A DNA stretch of 7,710 bases from Mariprofundus sp. GTDB lineage: Bacteria > Pseudomonadota > Zetaproteobacteria > Mariprofundales > Mariprofundaceae. The notes under the pieces were generated by a model. It was not told the origin of the DNA. It ran no database searches and saw only the letters and a list, made by a program, of their open reading frames with translations. Position numbers and translations under genes: made by a program. This document shows positions 1-7,011 of this stretch, piece by piece. Every line of letters begins with the position of its first letter. Positions within the stretch are counted from its first letter, which is position 1. The stretch is taken from the NCBI GenBank assembly GCA_030951095.1, contig JAUZQI010000067.1:1-7710 (forward strand), in the 5' to 3' direction.

Positions 1-1071
1 CCCTGCGATGAAATGACGGTCGACTATTTACATTTTTACAATGACTACTACTCGTCGAGCTACAAGAATATCCGGGCCGATATCGTTGTCTGTCGACACG
101 TGCTTGAGCACGTCCCGAATCCGATCGAGTTTCTGGAATCACTGCGCGAAATACCGAGTTGGAATCACGATACGGTTGTGTATTTCGAAGTGCCGAATGG
201 CATGTACAGTTTCGCCGATCTCGGCATCTGGGATTTTATCTACGAGCACATCAGCTATTTTTGTGGCACCAGTTTGCGGGCCTGTTTTGAACGGGCCGGA
301 CTCAGGGTATCAGCACTGGAAGCCGGAGATTTGAAACTGGGGTTCCTGCTGCTGGAAGACTTCGGTGATGAAACATGGGCAACTTACCGTGTTTCCGGTG
401 GCGAAATGCAGCCGTTGTTTGACGATGCATTACGCCAGCTTCATCTGTTGCAGGCATCCGATCCGGAAATCACATTGCCTCTGTTTGATGTGTCGCGCAT
501 GCAACGTGAATGCGATCTGTATCTGGATTGGTATTTGCCTCGTGTGGCAGGGGAAACGCCCTCGGAAAATGAGCGGGGTATCTTTCGCTCCGCCCTGGCT
601 CCCGTGTTGAAACGGTTGGCAGCGCTGCCGTGTGTGCCCGTGCATCTGGATTACCACAGCCGGAATCTGATGCTGCCGAACAGTTTTCTACCATTAGGCC
701 AAATCGATTATCAGGATGCCGTATTGGGGCCCGTGACGTATGACCCGGCCTCATTGCTGTACGACTGTTATCAGAATTATCCGGAAAACGAGCGGAGATA
801 TCGAAGTCGGTCATTTTTTGAGGCATTGCCCGAACATTTGTCCGGCTGTTTTGCCGGTTTTGATGCATGGCACCGGGATTTGCGTCTGACAGCGTTGCAG
901 CGCCATATCAAGGCCATTGGCATCTTTGCGCGGCTGGCACACCGGGATGGGAAAACCCGGTTTCTTGATGAAATTCCCCTGACCCGTCAACACCTGATGG
1001 AGGAGATGGAGGCGCTAAATATGTCAGCCGCCGATTTTCCTCTGCTATATGCAGAGCCTCTGCCGATATAA
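1..1071 (+). CDS. Chimeric ORF: truncated SAM methyltransferase joined to truncated AmgK-like sugar kinase (5' partial)
   Basis: The reading frame is open to the left edge, so the true start is outside the window; residues here are numbered from the first ATG at 13. Residues 1-105 match the second half of a class I SAM-dependent methyltransferase of the type with CRHVLEHVPNP (27-37), FEVPN (58-62) and a YEHxSYF stretch (77-83). From about residue 107 the protein instead matches AmgK, the N-acetylmuramate/N-acetylglucosamine anomeric kinase of cell-wall recycling: GFLLLEDFGD (110-119), the catalytic-loop pattern HLDYHSRNLM (211-220) with His211, Asp213 and Asn218, and IDYQDAVLGP (231-240) with the metal-binding Asp232. 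The methyltransferase lacks its usual C-terminal part, and the kinase lacks its N-terminal lobe (about 100 residues, including the ATP-binding lysine region). Neither half looks complete, so I expect loss of kinase function. Recombination or misassembly are both possible. The domain assignments are firm; the fusion as a working protein is doubtful. Confidence 0.75.
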   Translation, partial: PCDEMTVDYLHFYNDYYSSSYKNIRADIVVCRHVLEHVPNPIEFLESLREIPSWNHDTVVYFEVPNGMYSFADLGIWDFIYEHISYFCGTSLRACFERAGLRVSALEAGDLKLGFLLLEDFGDETWATYRVSGGEMQPLFDDALRQLHLLQASDPEITLPLFDVSRMQRECDLYLDWYLPRVAGETPSENERGIFRSALAPVLKRLAALPCVPVHLDYHSRNLMLPNSFLPLGQIDYQDAVLGPVTYDPASLLYDCYQNYPENERRYRSRSFFEALPEHLSGCFAGFDAWHRDLRLTALQRHIKAIGIFARLAHRDGKTRFLDEIPLTRQHLMEEMEALNMSAADFPLLYAEPLPI

Positions 1072-1072
1072 T
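1067..1072 (+). promoter_or_regulatory. Possible -10 box upstream of slyD
   Basis: A perfect TATAAT overlaps the TAA stop codon of the preceding ORF, about 90 bp before slyD. No acceptable TTGACA-like -35 lies 15-18 bp upstream and there is no extended TG. It is therefore a weak candidate for the slyD promoter; chance occurrence is quite possible. Confidence 0.25.
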
Positions 1073-1148
1073 TGGGAATATAAAACCGGGAAGCGCTTGT
1101 TTGCATCTGCTGATTGCGTAGGGTGCCGCCGCTGGTTTTACGCCAGAC

Positions 1149-1153
1149 AGGAG
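1149..1153 (+). promoter_or_regulatory. Ribosome binding site deciding the slyD start
   Basis: AGGAG lies 7 nt before the ATG at 1161 but only 1 nt before the in-frame ATG at 1155. The spacing favours 1161, which also gives the MQIAKDKVVSIHYTL N-terminus typical of SlyD. Confidence 0.75.
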
Positions 1154-1160
1154 AATGAAC

Positions 1161-1640
1161 ATGCAAATCGCCAAAGATAAAGTTGTATCCATCCATTATA
1201 CCCTGAAGAACGATGCCGGTTCGATGATTGATTCATCAGAAAGCGCAGAGCCGCTGATTTATCTGCATGGCGCGCAGAATATTATTCCGGGTCTGGAGCG
1301 GGCGCTGGAGGGCAAGGTCGCTGACGATGCGCTGGAAGTGAGCATTGAGGCAGTGGATGCCTATGGTGAATACAATAAAGAACTGACCCAAGTGGTGCCA
1401 GGCAATATGTTCGAGGGCGTGGATACGCTTGAGACGGGCATGGAATTCCAGGCCGAGACCGAACAGGGCGTGCAGGTGATTCGGATTGTCAGTGTGGATG
1501 GTGATGATATCACCATTGACGGCAACCATCCGCTGGCCGGCGAACGTCTGCATTTCGATGTTAATGTTGCCGAAGTTAGAGACGCGACCGAAGATGAGTT
1601 ATCACATGGCCATGTGCATGGCGATGACTGTTGCCACTGA
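1161..1640 (+). CDS. slyD: FKBP-type peptidyl-prolyl isomerase / metallochaperone SlyD
   Basis: The 159-residue cytoplasmic protein is a SlyD-type FKBP, which catalyses cis-trans isomerisation of prolyl bonds, acts as a chaperone, and in Escherichia coli delivers nickel to hydrogenase. The interrupted FKBP domain is visible: IAKDKVVSIHYTL at the start, then LIYLHGAQNIIPGLE (32-46). The insert-in-flap chaperone domain follows from about YGEYNKELTQVVPGNMF (68-84) to the conserved GNHPLAGERLHF (121-132). The FKBP fold then closes with VNVAEVRDATEDEL. The tail SHGHVHGDDCCH keeps the His/Cys metal-binding character but is much shorter than the long His-rich tail of E. coli SlyD, so metal storage capacity should be lower. 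An SD sequence fixes the start at 1161 rather than 1155. It appears to be transcribed alone, ending at a strong terminator before the convergent prmC. Confidence 0.93.
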   Translation: MQIAKDKVVSIHYTLKNDAGSMIDSSESAEPLIYLHGAQNIIPGLERALEGKVADDALEVSIEAVDAYGEYNKELTQVVPGNMFEGVDTLETGMEFQAETEQGVQVIRIVSVDGDDITIDGNHPLAGERLHFDVNVAEVRDATEDELSHGHVHGDDCCH

Positions 1641-1658
1641 CTGAAAATAAGTTTTTGT

Positions 1659-1686
1659 AAAAGCCGCCTTCCAGGGCGGCTTTTTT
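1659..1686 (+). terminator. Rho-independent terminator of slyD, probably bidirectional
   Basis: GCCGCC (1663-1668) pairs with GGCGGC (1675-1680) around a 6-nt loop. The stem is extended by AAAA/TTTT and followed by a run of six T. It begins 18 bp after the slyD stop. On the minus strand the same stem is followed by TTTT and sits just downstream of the prmC stop (1696-1698), so it can probably serve both convergent transcripts. Confidence 0.92.
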
Positions 1687-1695
1687 ATGTCTGTT

Positions 1696-2538
1696 TCATA
1701 TGCAGGGAAGATGATAAATGCCGCCGCGTAAATGTCCGGCCAGATCGTGGATGGGTTGTTGATAACGCAGATTGGCGGGTGTTTCGGGTAAGCCGCACAG
1801 ACCCGTTTCCAATATAATATAACCGCCGGTATGCAAATAGGTGGGGGCATTGTGCAGGAGAACCGTTAAATATTTGAGGCCATCCTGTTCATCCGTGAGG
1901 GCGCATCTCGGTTCCTGTGCCAGTTCCTGCTCCAATCCGTTCATTTCATGCTCGGCAACATAAGGTGGATTGGAAATGATTGCGTGAAACAGAGCGTCGT
2001 TTTCCAGTAATGCTTCCAGCATATCACCTTGCCTGAAGGTAATACGACCGCCTGCACCGTGGTTTTCGGCATTGCGCCGGGCAATATCCAGTGCCGCACC
2101 GGAAATGTCCGTGGCTACAATGCGGGCCTGAGGATATTCGCAGGCCAGCGTGACGGCGATACAGCCGGAGCCGGTACCGATATCGCAGAAATGATAACTG
2201 CCGTTTTTATTCGGAAAATGTTCCAGCACGGCTTCGACCAGATGTTCTGTTTCCGGCCTCGGAATCAGCACATCGGGAGTGACGGCAAACGGACGCGACC
2301 AAAATTCCTTTTCGCCGGTGATATAGGCTAATGGCTCCCGGCGAGCACGCCGCTTTACCAGTATATTAAAATTATTCTCTACTGCCGCAGATACCTCATC
2401 ATGGGATCGGATAATCAAATCCGTTCGGTTGATATGCCAGACAAACATCAGTAACAATTCGGCATCCAGACGCGGTGCTTTACAACCTGCCTGTTTTAAC
2501 TGTTCGGTGGTCTGCCTGAGTAGTTGGCGGATATTCAC
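1696..2538 (-). CDS. prmC: Release factor glutamine methyltransferase PrmC (HemK)
   Basis: This 280-residue protein transfers a methyl group from SAM to the glutamine of the GGQ motif in RF1 and RF2, raising termination efficiency. The N-terminal substrate-binding part includes RLDAELLL and the conserved PLAYITGEKEFW and LIPRPETEHLVE stretches (about 69-102). The Rossmann methyltransferase domain shows the SAM-binding DIGTGSGCIAVTLA (119-132) and the catalytic NPPY (190-193). It ends in DLAGHLRGG, as in the family. The start is GTG; upstream in frame come CTG, ACG and then TAA (2545-2547), so no longer version exists. No Shine-Dalgarno sequence is visible. It is third in the hemA-prfA-prmC order but is separated from prfA by a 162-bp MITE-like element lying 9 bp upstream of the start. 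That probably removed coupling to prfA translation. Confidence 0.95.
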   Translation of the reverse strand: MNIRQLLRQTTEQLKQAGCKAPRLDAELLLMFVWHINRTDLIIRSHDEVSAAVENNFNILVKRRARREPLAYITGEKEFWSRPFAVTPDVLIPRPETEHLVEAVLEHFPNKNGSYHFCDIGTGSGCIAVTLACEYPQARIVATDISGAALDIARRNAENHGAGGRITFRQGDMLEALLENDALFHAIISNPPYVAEHEMNGLEQELAQEPRCALTDEQDGLKYLTVLLHNAPTYLHTGGYIILETGLCGLPETPANLRYQQPIHDLAGHLRGGIYHLPCI

Positions 2539-2547
2539 CAGCGTTTA

Positions 2548-2708
2548 GGGAAGTACTGATTAAATCTGGTTTGATGAGACCGCAATGGGAAATGAAGGAG
2601 CCCAAGGTAAAGATTGCAAGGCATAGCACCGCTATGGTTCAAATCTTTAACGAAAAAATCGTTCATTTCACATGCAGGATCGCGAATCATGGTTTGATCA
2701 GCGTTTTC

Positions 2709-2709
<1 letters not shown>
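2548..2709. mobile_element. MITE-like palindromic element inserted between prfA and prmC
   Basis: The 162-bp element has terminal inverted repeats of 17 bp: GGGAAGTACTGATTAAA at the left, and GGAAAACGCTGATCAAA read inward from the right. Twelve of 17 positions match and all five mismatches are transitions. TA flanks both ends (2546-2547 and 2710-2711), giving a likely 2-bp target duplication; read as YTAR the flanks are TTAG and CTAG, as in some IS5-family targets. Inside are nested inverted repeats: GAAATGAA/TTCATTTC (2589-2596, 2662-2669), TAAAGATT/AATCTTTA (2608-2615, 2642-2649), CATAGC/GCTATG around ACC (2622-2636), and AACGA/TCGTT (2649-2663). There is no transposase, so it would need one from elsewhere. 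Family assignment is inference. Deleting the element with one TA leaves prfA ending TCC TAA, then 6 nt, then the prmC GTG. Confidence 0.75.
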
Positions 2710-3759
<1,050 letters not shown>

Positions 3760-3779
<20 letters not shown>

Positions 3780-5088
3780 TATTCCCCTTTCTTGAGGTGT
3801 TCAATGAGGCTTGCTCATTGATTGGGGACTCGATATCGAACAGGCGCGTAGCAGCACCCATCAATAAATCGCCTTCAATGTCGTCCGGCAGTTTTTTCAA
3901 CGTACTGAGCGTCGGGTGCATATAGCGTTTCATCAGCGCCTTGCTGAATCGCTCCACCGCCTCAAGCTGGGAGGAATCGAAATTTTTCATGTAGCGCAAT
4001 GCTTTTTCCATTTCTTCACTGCGACGGATATCCATCTGTTGCTGAATACTGCGAATCAGTGGCACGGATTCGAGCGACTTCAGCCAGCGTTGAAACTGGA
4101 CGGATTCCTCATCAATGATATTTCCGGCCAGCTGTGCTTCCTGCTCGCGATGTTCAACATTGCCCTGTACGACCTGCTGTAAATCATCAATGTCATAGAG
4201 ATAAGCACCATCGATATCGCCAATGCGCGGGTCAATGTCGCGTGGTACGGCAATATCGACAAGGAACATCGGTTTTCCCCTGCGCTTTTTCATGGCTGCT
4301 TCAACGGCATCGGGCAGCAGCACAAAAGTGCTGGCACCAGTACTGGAGAGCACAATATCGGCGGCATCCAGATAATCCGGCAACTGATCCATGGTCAACG
4401 CATGGCCTTCAAATTCCAGCGCAAGATTCTGGGCTCGTTTCAGCGTGCGGTTGGCTACCAGGATATCGGTGCACCCGTTGCCCTTGAGATGTCGGGCAGC
4501 CAGTTCCGCCATTTCTCCAGCTCCCATGAGTAATACGGTTTTACTGGCCAGATCACCGAAAATATGGCGCGCCAGTTCCACCGCACATGAGGATATATTG
4601 ACTGCCTGTTTGCCAATGCCGGTTTCACTGCGGGCTCGTTTGGCGGCGGCAAATGTGGACTGGTAGAGCCGGTGTAGCACATGGCCGGCACTGCCGGCCG
4701 ACAGCGCGTGCTCATACGATGCTTTCACCTGACCGAGAATCTGGGGTTCACCGAGCACCAGTGAATCCAGTCCGGAAGCGACGGAAAACAGATGTTTAAT
4801 GGCGTGATCCGTGGTGTAGGAGTAAAGGTGCTCACACACTTCTTCCATGTCCATGTCCGCTTTATTCGCAAACCATTCGTGTACAGTGGCAATGGCGGCA
4901 TCAGGATCATGGGTGACCACTGTCATTTCGACCCGGTTGCATGTGGAGAGTAAGGCCGCTTCACGAATCGCCGGACACTGGATGTGTTGTTGTAAAATTG
5001 TGGCGATTTCATCCTCGCTGACGGCAAGGCGCTCGCGCAGTTCAACAGGTGCGGTTTTGTGATTCAGTCCGATATGGCAAATGCGCAT
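3760..5088 (-). CDS. hemA: Glutamyl-tRNA reductase
   Basis: The 442-residue NADPH-dependent enzyme reduces glutamyl-tRNA(Glu) to glutamate-1-semialdehyde, the first committed step of the C5 route to haem and other tetrapyrroles. The N-terminal catalytic domain starts [19 protein letters not shown] and carries the nucleophile Cys50 in [10 protein letters not shown]. The invariant [18 protein letters not shown] stretch with its conserved His follows. The NADPH domain shows [17 protein letters not shown] and [17 protein letters not shown] precedes the C-terminal dimerisation helices. It is a little longer than the E. coli protein (418 residues), with a polar tail after LFDIE that overlaps prfA. 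The ATG at 5088 is the only reasonable start: an in-frame TAG lies at 5100-5098, and only a weak TTAGG-like SD precedes it. It leads the hemA-prfA-prmC group; a candidate promoter lies about 210 bp upstream. Confidence 0.97.
3783..3789 (-). promoter_or_regulatory. Ribosome binding site of prfA inside the hemA 3' end
   Basis: Read on the minus strand, AAGGGGA ends 3 nt before the prfA ATG (3779-3777). It lies within the last codons of hemA, so RF1 synthesis is probably coupled to translation of hemA. Confidence 0.65.
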
Positions 5089-5107
5089 GGCGCAAACCTA
5101 ACTCGGA

Positions 5108-5255
5108 CTATTCATGAATTCTACCGTGCCCTTGCTTGTTCATGTGTCCACAGCGCATTCCTTGTCAGTTGCCCGTATGCATAGCTACGGCCTCTTTTCT
5201 CGAAATCGGCTGCAACCAAAGATCCGACACAATCACCACGACGATTCATGAATAG
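5108..5255. repeat. 148-bp segment bounded by inverted CTATTCATGAAT repeats
   Basis: CTATTCATGAAT (5108-5119) recurs in inverted orientation as ATTCATGAATAG (5244-5255), and each copy contains the 10-bp palindrome ATTCATGAAT. Between them is a small hairpin, CCGTA/TACGG around 5173-5190. The arrangement could mark the ends of a short mobile repeat or two binding sites for one dimeric protein. Only 12 bp match, so chance cannot be excluded. Confidence 0.35.
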
Positions 5256-5327
5256 CGACTCAAGTCGCGTTGCAACGCCCAAACGATTGAATAACAGAAT
5301 GATAGAATCCGTCATTTTGTTATTCAA
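5244..5327. repeat. Run of four adjacent palindromes upstream of hemA
   Basis: Four dyad symmetries follow one another within 84 bp: ATTCATGAAT (5244-5253, perfect); GCGACT-CA-AGTCGC (5255-5268); CGTTGCAACG (5268-5277, perfect); and TTGAATAACAGAATGA (5287-5302) opposite TCATTTTGTTATTCAA (5312-5327), 15 of 16 pairs with a 9-nt loop. The last has no T-run, so it is not a standard terminator, and the candidate hemA promoter lies inside it. Operators, a structured 5' leader or the remains of a repeat element are all possible. Confidence 0.7.
5299..5327 (-). promoter_or_regulatory. Candidate sigma-70 promoter for hemA-prfA-prmC
   Basis: On the minus strand TTGAAT (5327-5322; 4 of 6 to TTGACA) is followed after 17 bp by TATCAT (5304-5299; 5 of 6 to TATAAT). 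Transcription would start near 5292 and leave a leader of about 200 nt before hemA. The two boxes lie within the two arms of the 5287-5327 inverted repeat, so a protein binding that dyad would overlap the promoter. Confidence 0.45.
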
Positions 5328-5491
5328 GAGCTACTTGCAAAAGTCTGAGTGGATGTGTTGCAATCCCGCGTCGAGTGCATTTTTGGAATGGAATGAGGAG
5401 CATGGTGGTTCCACTCTCCGAAATTCCAGTTCGTAGTGCGCCGGAGTGGGGAAGTGAATCGTCGTTCACGACTTTTGCAAGTGGCTCTCAA
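5324..5491. mobile_element. MITE-like or IS-remnant element with 22-bp terminal inverted repeats
   Basis: The left end (5324-5345) and the inverted right end (5470-5491) match at 19 of 22 positions, sharing the unbroken core ACTTGCAAAAGTC (GACTTTTGCAAGT on the right). The 124-bp interior holds no usable ORF but shows further symmetry, for example CCACTCTCCG against CCGGAGTGG. TCAAGAG is present at both borders (5324-5330 and 5488-5494) but overlaps the repeat ends, so a target duplication is not clear. There is no transposase. It lies just downstream of the 5501-5947 gene and upstream of hemA. Its ends do not resemble those of the element at 2548-2709, so the two belong to different families. 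Confidence 0.65.
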
Positions 5492-5500
5492 GAGTCCGGG

Positions 5501-5947
5501 TTAACGATTTACAGCGGCAGGGTACAGGTCTCCGTCTTCCTGTAAGTCCAGCGGTATCGGCGTCCCGAGTTCAGCATCGGCAAACAGCCGGGCATCCACT
5601 CTGCCTTTATGGCTTAATTCAAGCAGCAGGTAGCAGACAGGGAGATTATGATGATATTTTTGCACCAGTTTGACCAGATTGTGAATCCGGGAAGAATCGT
5701 CGGTACATGTCCCGCAGGTAGAAATATAAATACCGGAAAATGGACTGAAGTTGAGAAAATCCTCAGTAGAATGGCCGCCTGAATGTGAAGTTTGCGTGAC
5801 AGCAAGGTTCTTTTCAATCATATTGCCGCTGCCGGCGAGCAGCCCCTGGCAACAATGTTGCCCGCCGGATATGGCATCATGAAGCAATGGCTGCATGCAA
5901 TGGCGGTGAATAGAAAGCTGTTGTGTCGGTGAATGAGTGTTTTGCAT
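5501..5947 (-). CDS. Small hypothetical protein, possible degenerate JAB/JAMM-like domain
   Basis: I do not firmly recognise this 148-residue protein. It has no signal peptide or membrane segment and is rich in His and Cys. HCMQPLLHDAI followed by QHCCQGLLAGSG (30-41) resembles the start of JAB/MPN domains (a helix, then CGLLLG). FSGIYISTCGTCTDD (70-84) sits where such enzymes carry the zinc-binding HSHP segment, but here there is no HxH; instead there are Cys78 and Cys81. It ends in LDLQEDGDLYP, a well-formed, probably conserved motif. If the resemblance is real, the metal site is lost or rebuilt with cysteines; this is inference. The ATG at 5947 has no Shine-Dalgarno sequence, yet TTGACG-16 bp-TATCCT lies directly upstream, suggesting a leaderless message. 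It is transcribed divergently from the M23 gene and is followed by a repeat element and hemA. Confidence 0.7.
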   Translation of the reverse strand: MQNTHSPTQQLSIHRHCMQPLLHDAISGGQHCCQGLLAGSGNMIEKNLAVTQTSHSGGHSTEDFLNFSPFSGIYISTCGTCTDDSSRIHNLVKLVQKYHHNLPVCYLLLELSHKGRVDARLFADAELGTPIPLDLQEDGDLYPAAVNR

Positions 5948-5953
5948 GGTGCA

Positions 5954-5981
5954 AGGATAAAAGCTTGCGATGCCCCGTCAA
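5954..5981 (-). promoter_or_regulatory. Candidate sigma-70 promoter of the 5501-5947 gene
   Basis: On the minus strand TTGACG (5981-5976; 5 of 6) and TATCCT (5959-5954; 4 of 6) are spaced by 16 bp. A start about 7 nt past the -10 box would fall on the A of the ATG at 5947, giving a leaderless mRNA. That fits the missing ribosome binding site. Confidence 0.45.
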
Positions 5982-6058
5982 TGAAGGCTTGAAACGCCTG
6001 ATTGATGTGAGGGACGTTACAGAAAATGTAGTACAGTTTTGATGATTATTTTTGCCAT

Positions 6059-6063
6059 GGAGG
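6059..6063 (+). promoter_or_regulatory. Ribosome binding site deciding the M23 peptidase start
   Basis: GGAGG stands 9 nt before an in-frame GTG at 6073. The earlier TTG at 6052 has no such site and would place the GGAGG inside the gene, so GTG at 6073 is preferred. Confidence 0.7.
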
Positions 6064-6072
6064 CTTGAGCAG

Positions 6073-7011
6073 GTGAAACAGCAGAGACCCGTATCCGTAT
6101 CCTTGTCAGGCGGATTGTTCGGACTGAAAATGAACCGCAAACTGTTTGCGGCCAGTACATTGTTATTGGCCGGACTGGTTGTCTTTGGTATCTGGGGCGT
6201 TTACGGTGTTTATCAGAGCGAACGCCTTTCCTCATTATTGCAGGAAACCAGCGCCGAGCTGGAACATGTCCGTATGTCTGAGCATTCACATGTTGCCGAT
6301 TTGAACCGGCAGTTGCAGGCAGAACAGGATAAACTGGCAGTATATGCGCGTACGTTGGGGCAGATGCAAGCCCGTATGAGCAGGCTGGACGCCCTGGGCG
6401 CCCGTCTGGTAGATGTGGCTTCACTGGATAAATCTGAATTTGATTTTGGTCTGGAGCCTGCTTTCGGCGGTCATCGCTCGCAACTGCCTGTAGTCCTTGA
6501 TGCGGAAGTCGTATTGGGTGATCAGCTGTTCGCAATGGATAAACGTTTGAAACAGCTGGATGTCCAGCTGGCTTCTGTCGATTACCTGCTGGAAAAACAA
6601 CAAACCCTGGATAAAGCCCGCCCACATATCTGGCCGACAGAAGGAGGATGGATCAGCTCACGGTTTGGCCAGCGTATTGATCCGTTTACCGGCTCATTGG
6701 CTTACCATTTTGGCGTAGATATTGCCAATCACTATGGTGCTCCGGTGATAGCTGCCAGCCATGGTGTTGTCACCTTTGCCGATAAAATGGTGGATTTTGG
6801 CTATGTGGTTGATGTCGAACATGGCTATGGATATAAAACGCGCTATGCTCATATGTCCAGCCTGTCGGTGAAGGTTGGTGATGTTGTGAATGCCAATCAG
6901 GAGCTTGGCCGAATCGGATCGACAGGGCATTCAACCGGGCCACATCTGCATTATGAAGTCAGCCATTACGGCAAACTGATCAACCCCGGAACATTTCTGC
7001 CGCGCAGCTGA
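6073..7011 (+). CDS. Membrane-anchored M23 (LytM-type) peptidoglycan endopeptidase
   Basis: The 312-residue protein (GTG start) has a short basic N-terminus and one membrane segment (about 24-47, LFAASTLLLAGLVVFGIWGVY). A periplasmic region with coiled-coil character (about 50-118 and 150-185) follows, then a C-terminal M23 zinc peptidase domain (about 187-310). All zinc and catalytic positions are seen: His212 and Asp216 in HFGVDIA, His260 in RYAHMSS, and His291/His293 in GPHLHYEV. An active enzyme cleaving peptide cross-links of peptidoglycan is therefore likely; homologues with degenerate sites act only as amidase activators. Related proteins with this layout are found near secA in other proteobacteria, but secA is not in this window. 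An alternative start is ATG at 6130, which would trim 19 residues and keep the membrane segment. I see no convincing promoter in the 104 bp upstream. The stop abuts the stop of the convergent thrB. Confidence 0.9.
   Translation: MKQQRPVSVSLSGGLFGLKMNRKLFAASTLLLAGLVVFGIWGVYGVYQSERLSSLLQETSAELEHVRMSEHSHVADLNRQLQAEQDKLAVYARTLGQMQARMSRLDALGARLVDVASLDKSEFDFGLEPAFGGHRSQLPVVLDAEVVLGDQLFAMDKRLKQLDVQLASVDYLLEKQQTLDKARPHIWPTEGGWISSRFGQRIDPFTGSLAYHFGVDIANHYGAPVIAASHGVVTFADKMVDFGYVVDVEHGYGYKTRYAHMSSLSVKVGDVVNANQELGRIGSTGHSTGPHLHYEVSHYGKLINPGTFLPRS

Larger units (their letters stand above)
5089..5500. other. 412-bp gene-free, repeat-rich region upstream of hemA
   Basis: I see no convincing gene here. From the hemA side it contains a pair of ATTCATGAAT palindromes 148 bp apart (outer edges), a block of adjacent palindromes (5244-5327), a candidate minus-strand promoter (5299-5327), and a roughly 168-bp element with 22-bp inverted ends (5324-5491) that finishes 9 bp from the stop of the next gene. 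The amount of symmetry suggests successive insertions of small mobile repeats in front of the hemA operon. Confidence 0.7.

Noticed and set aside
470..868. 132-residue minus-strand ORF
   Set aside because: It is antisense to the kinase half of the 1-1071 ORF, which has clear catalytic motifs; the antisense product has low complexity and no family features.
2608..2663. Hairpins inside the 2548-2709 element as a prfA terminator
   Set aside because: Stems contain mismatches and are not followed by a T-run on the minus strand; the six T of the second hairpin lie in its loop region, not after it.
5121..5327. 68-residue minus-strand ORF upstream of hemA
   Set aside because: It starts with TTG inside the inverted repeat and has no ribosome binding site. 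It spans the palindrome cluster and resembles no family I know; noncoding repeat sequence is the simpler reading.
5244..5500. Integron attC site or CRISPR repeats
   Set aside because: There are no GTTRRRY/RYYYAAC core pairs in attC layout, and no direct repeats with regular spacers; the symmetry is inverted, not tandem.
5982..6051. Plus-strand promoter for the M23 gene
   Set aside because: Pairs such as TTGATG with TGTAGT have a 19-bp spacer and poor matches; nothing rises above chance.
6052..6072. TTG at 6052 as start of the M23 gene
   Set aside because: It has no ribosome binding site, whereas GGAGG at 6059-6063 is correctly spaced for GTG at 6073.
6017..6625. 202-residue minus-strand ORF
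   Set aside because: It lies opposite the M23 gene, whose protein has a membrane segment and a complete zinc site; this one is a frame shadow rich in Pro, Arg and His.
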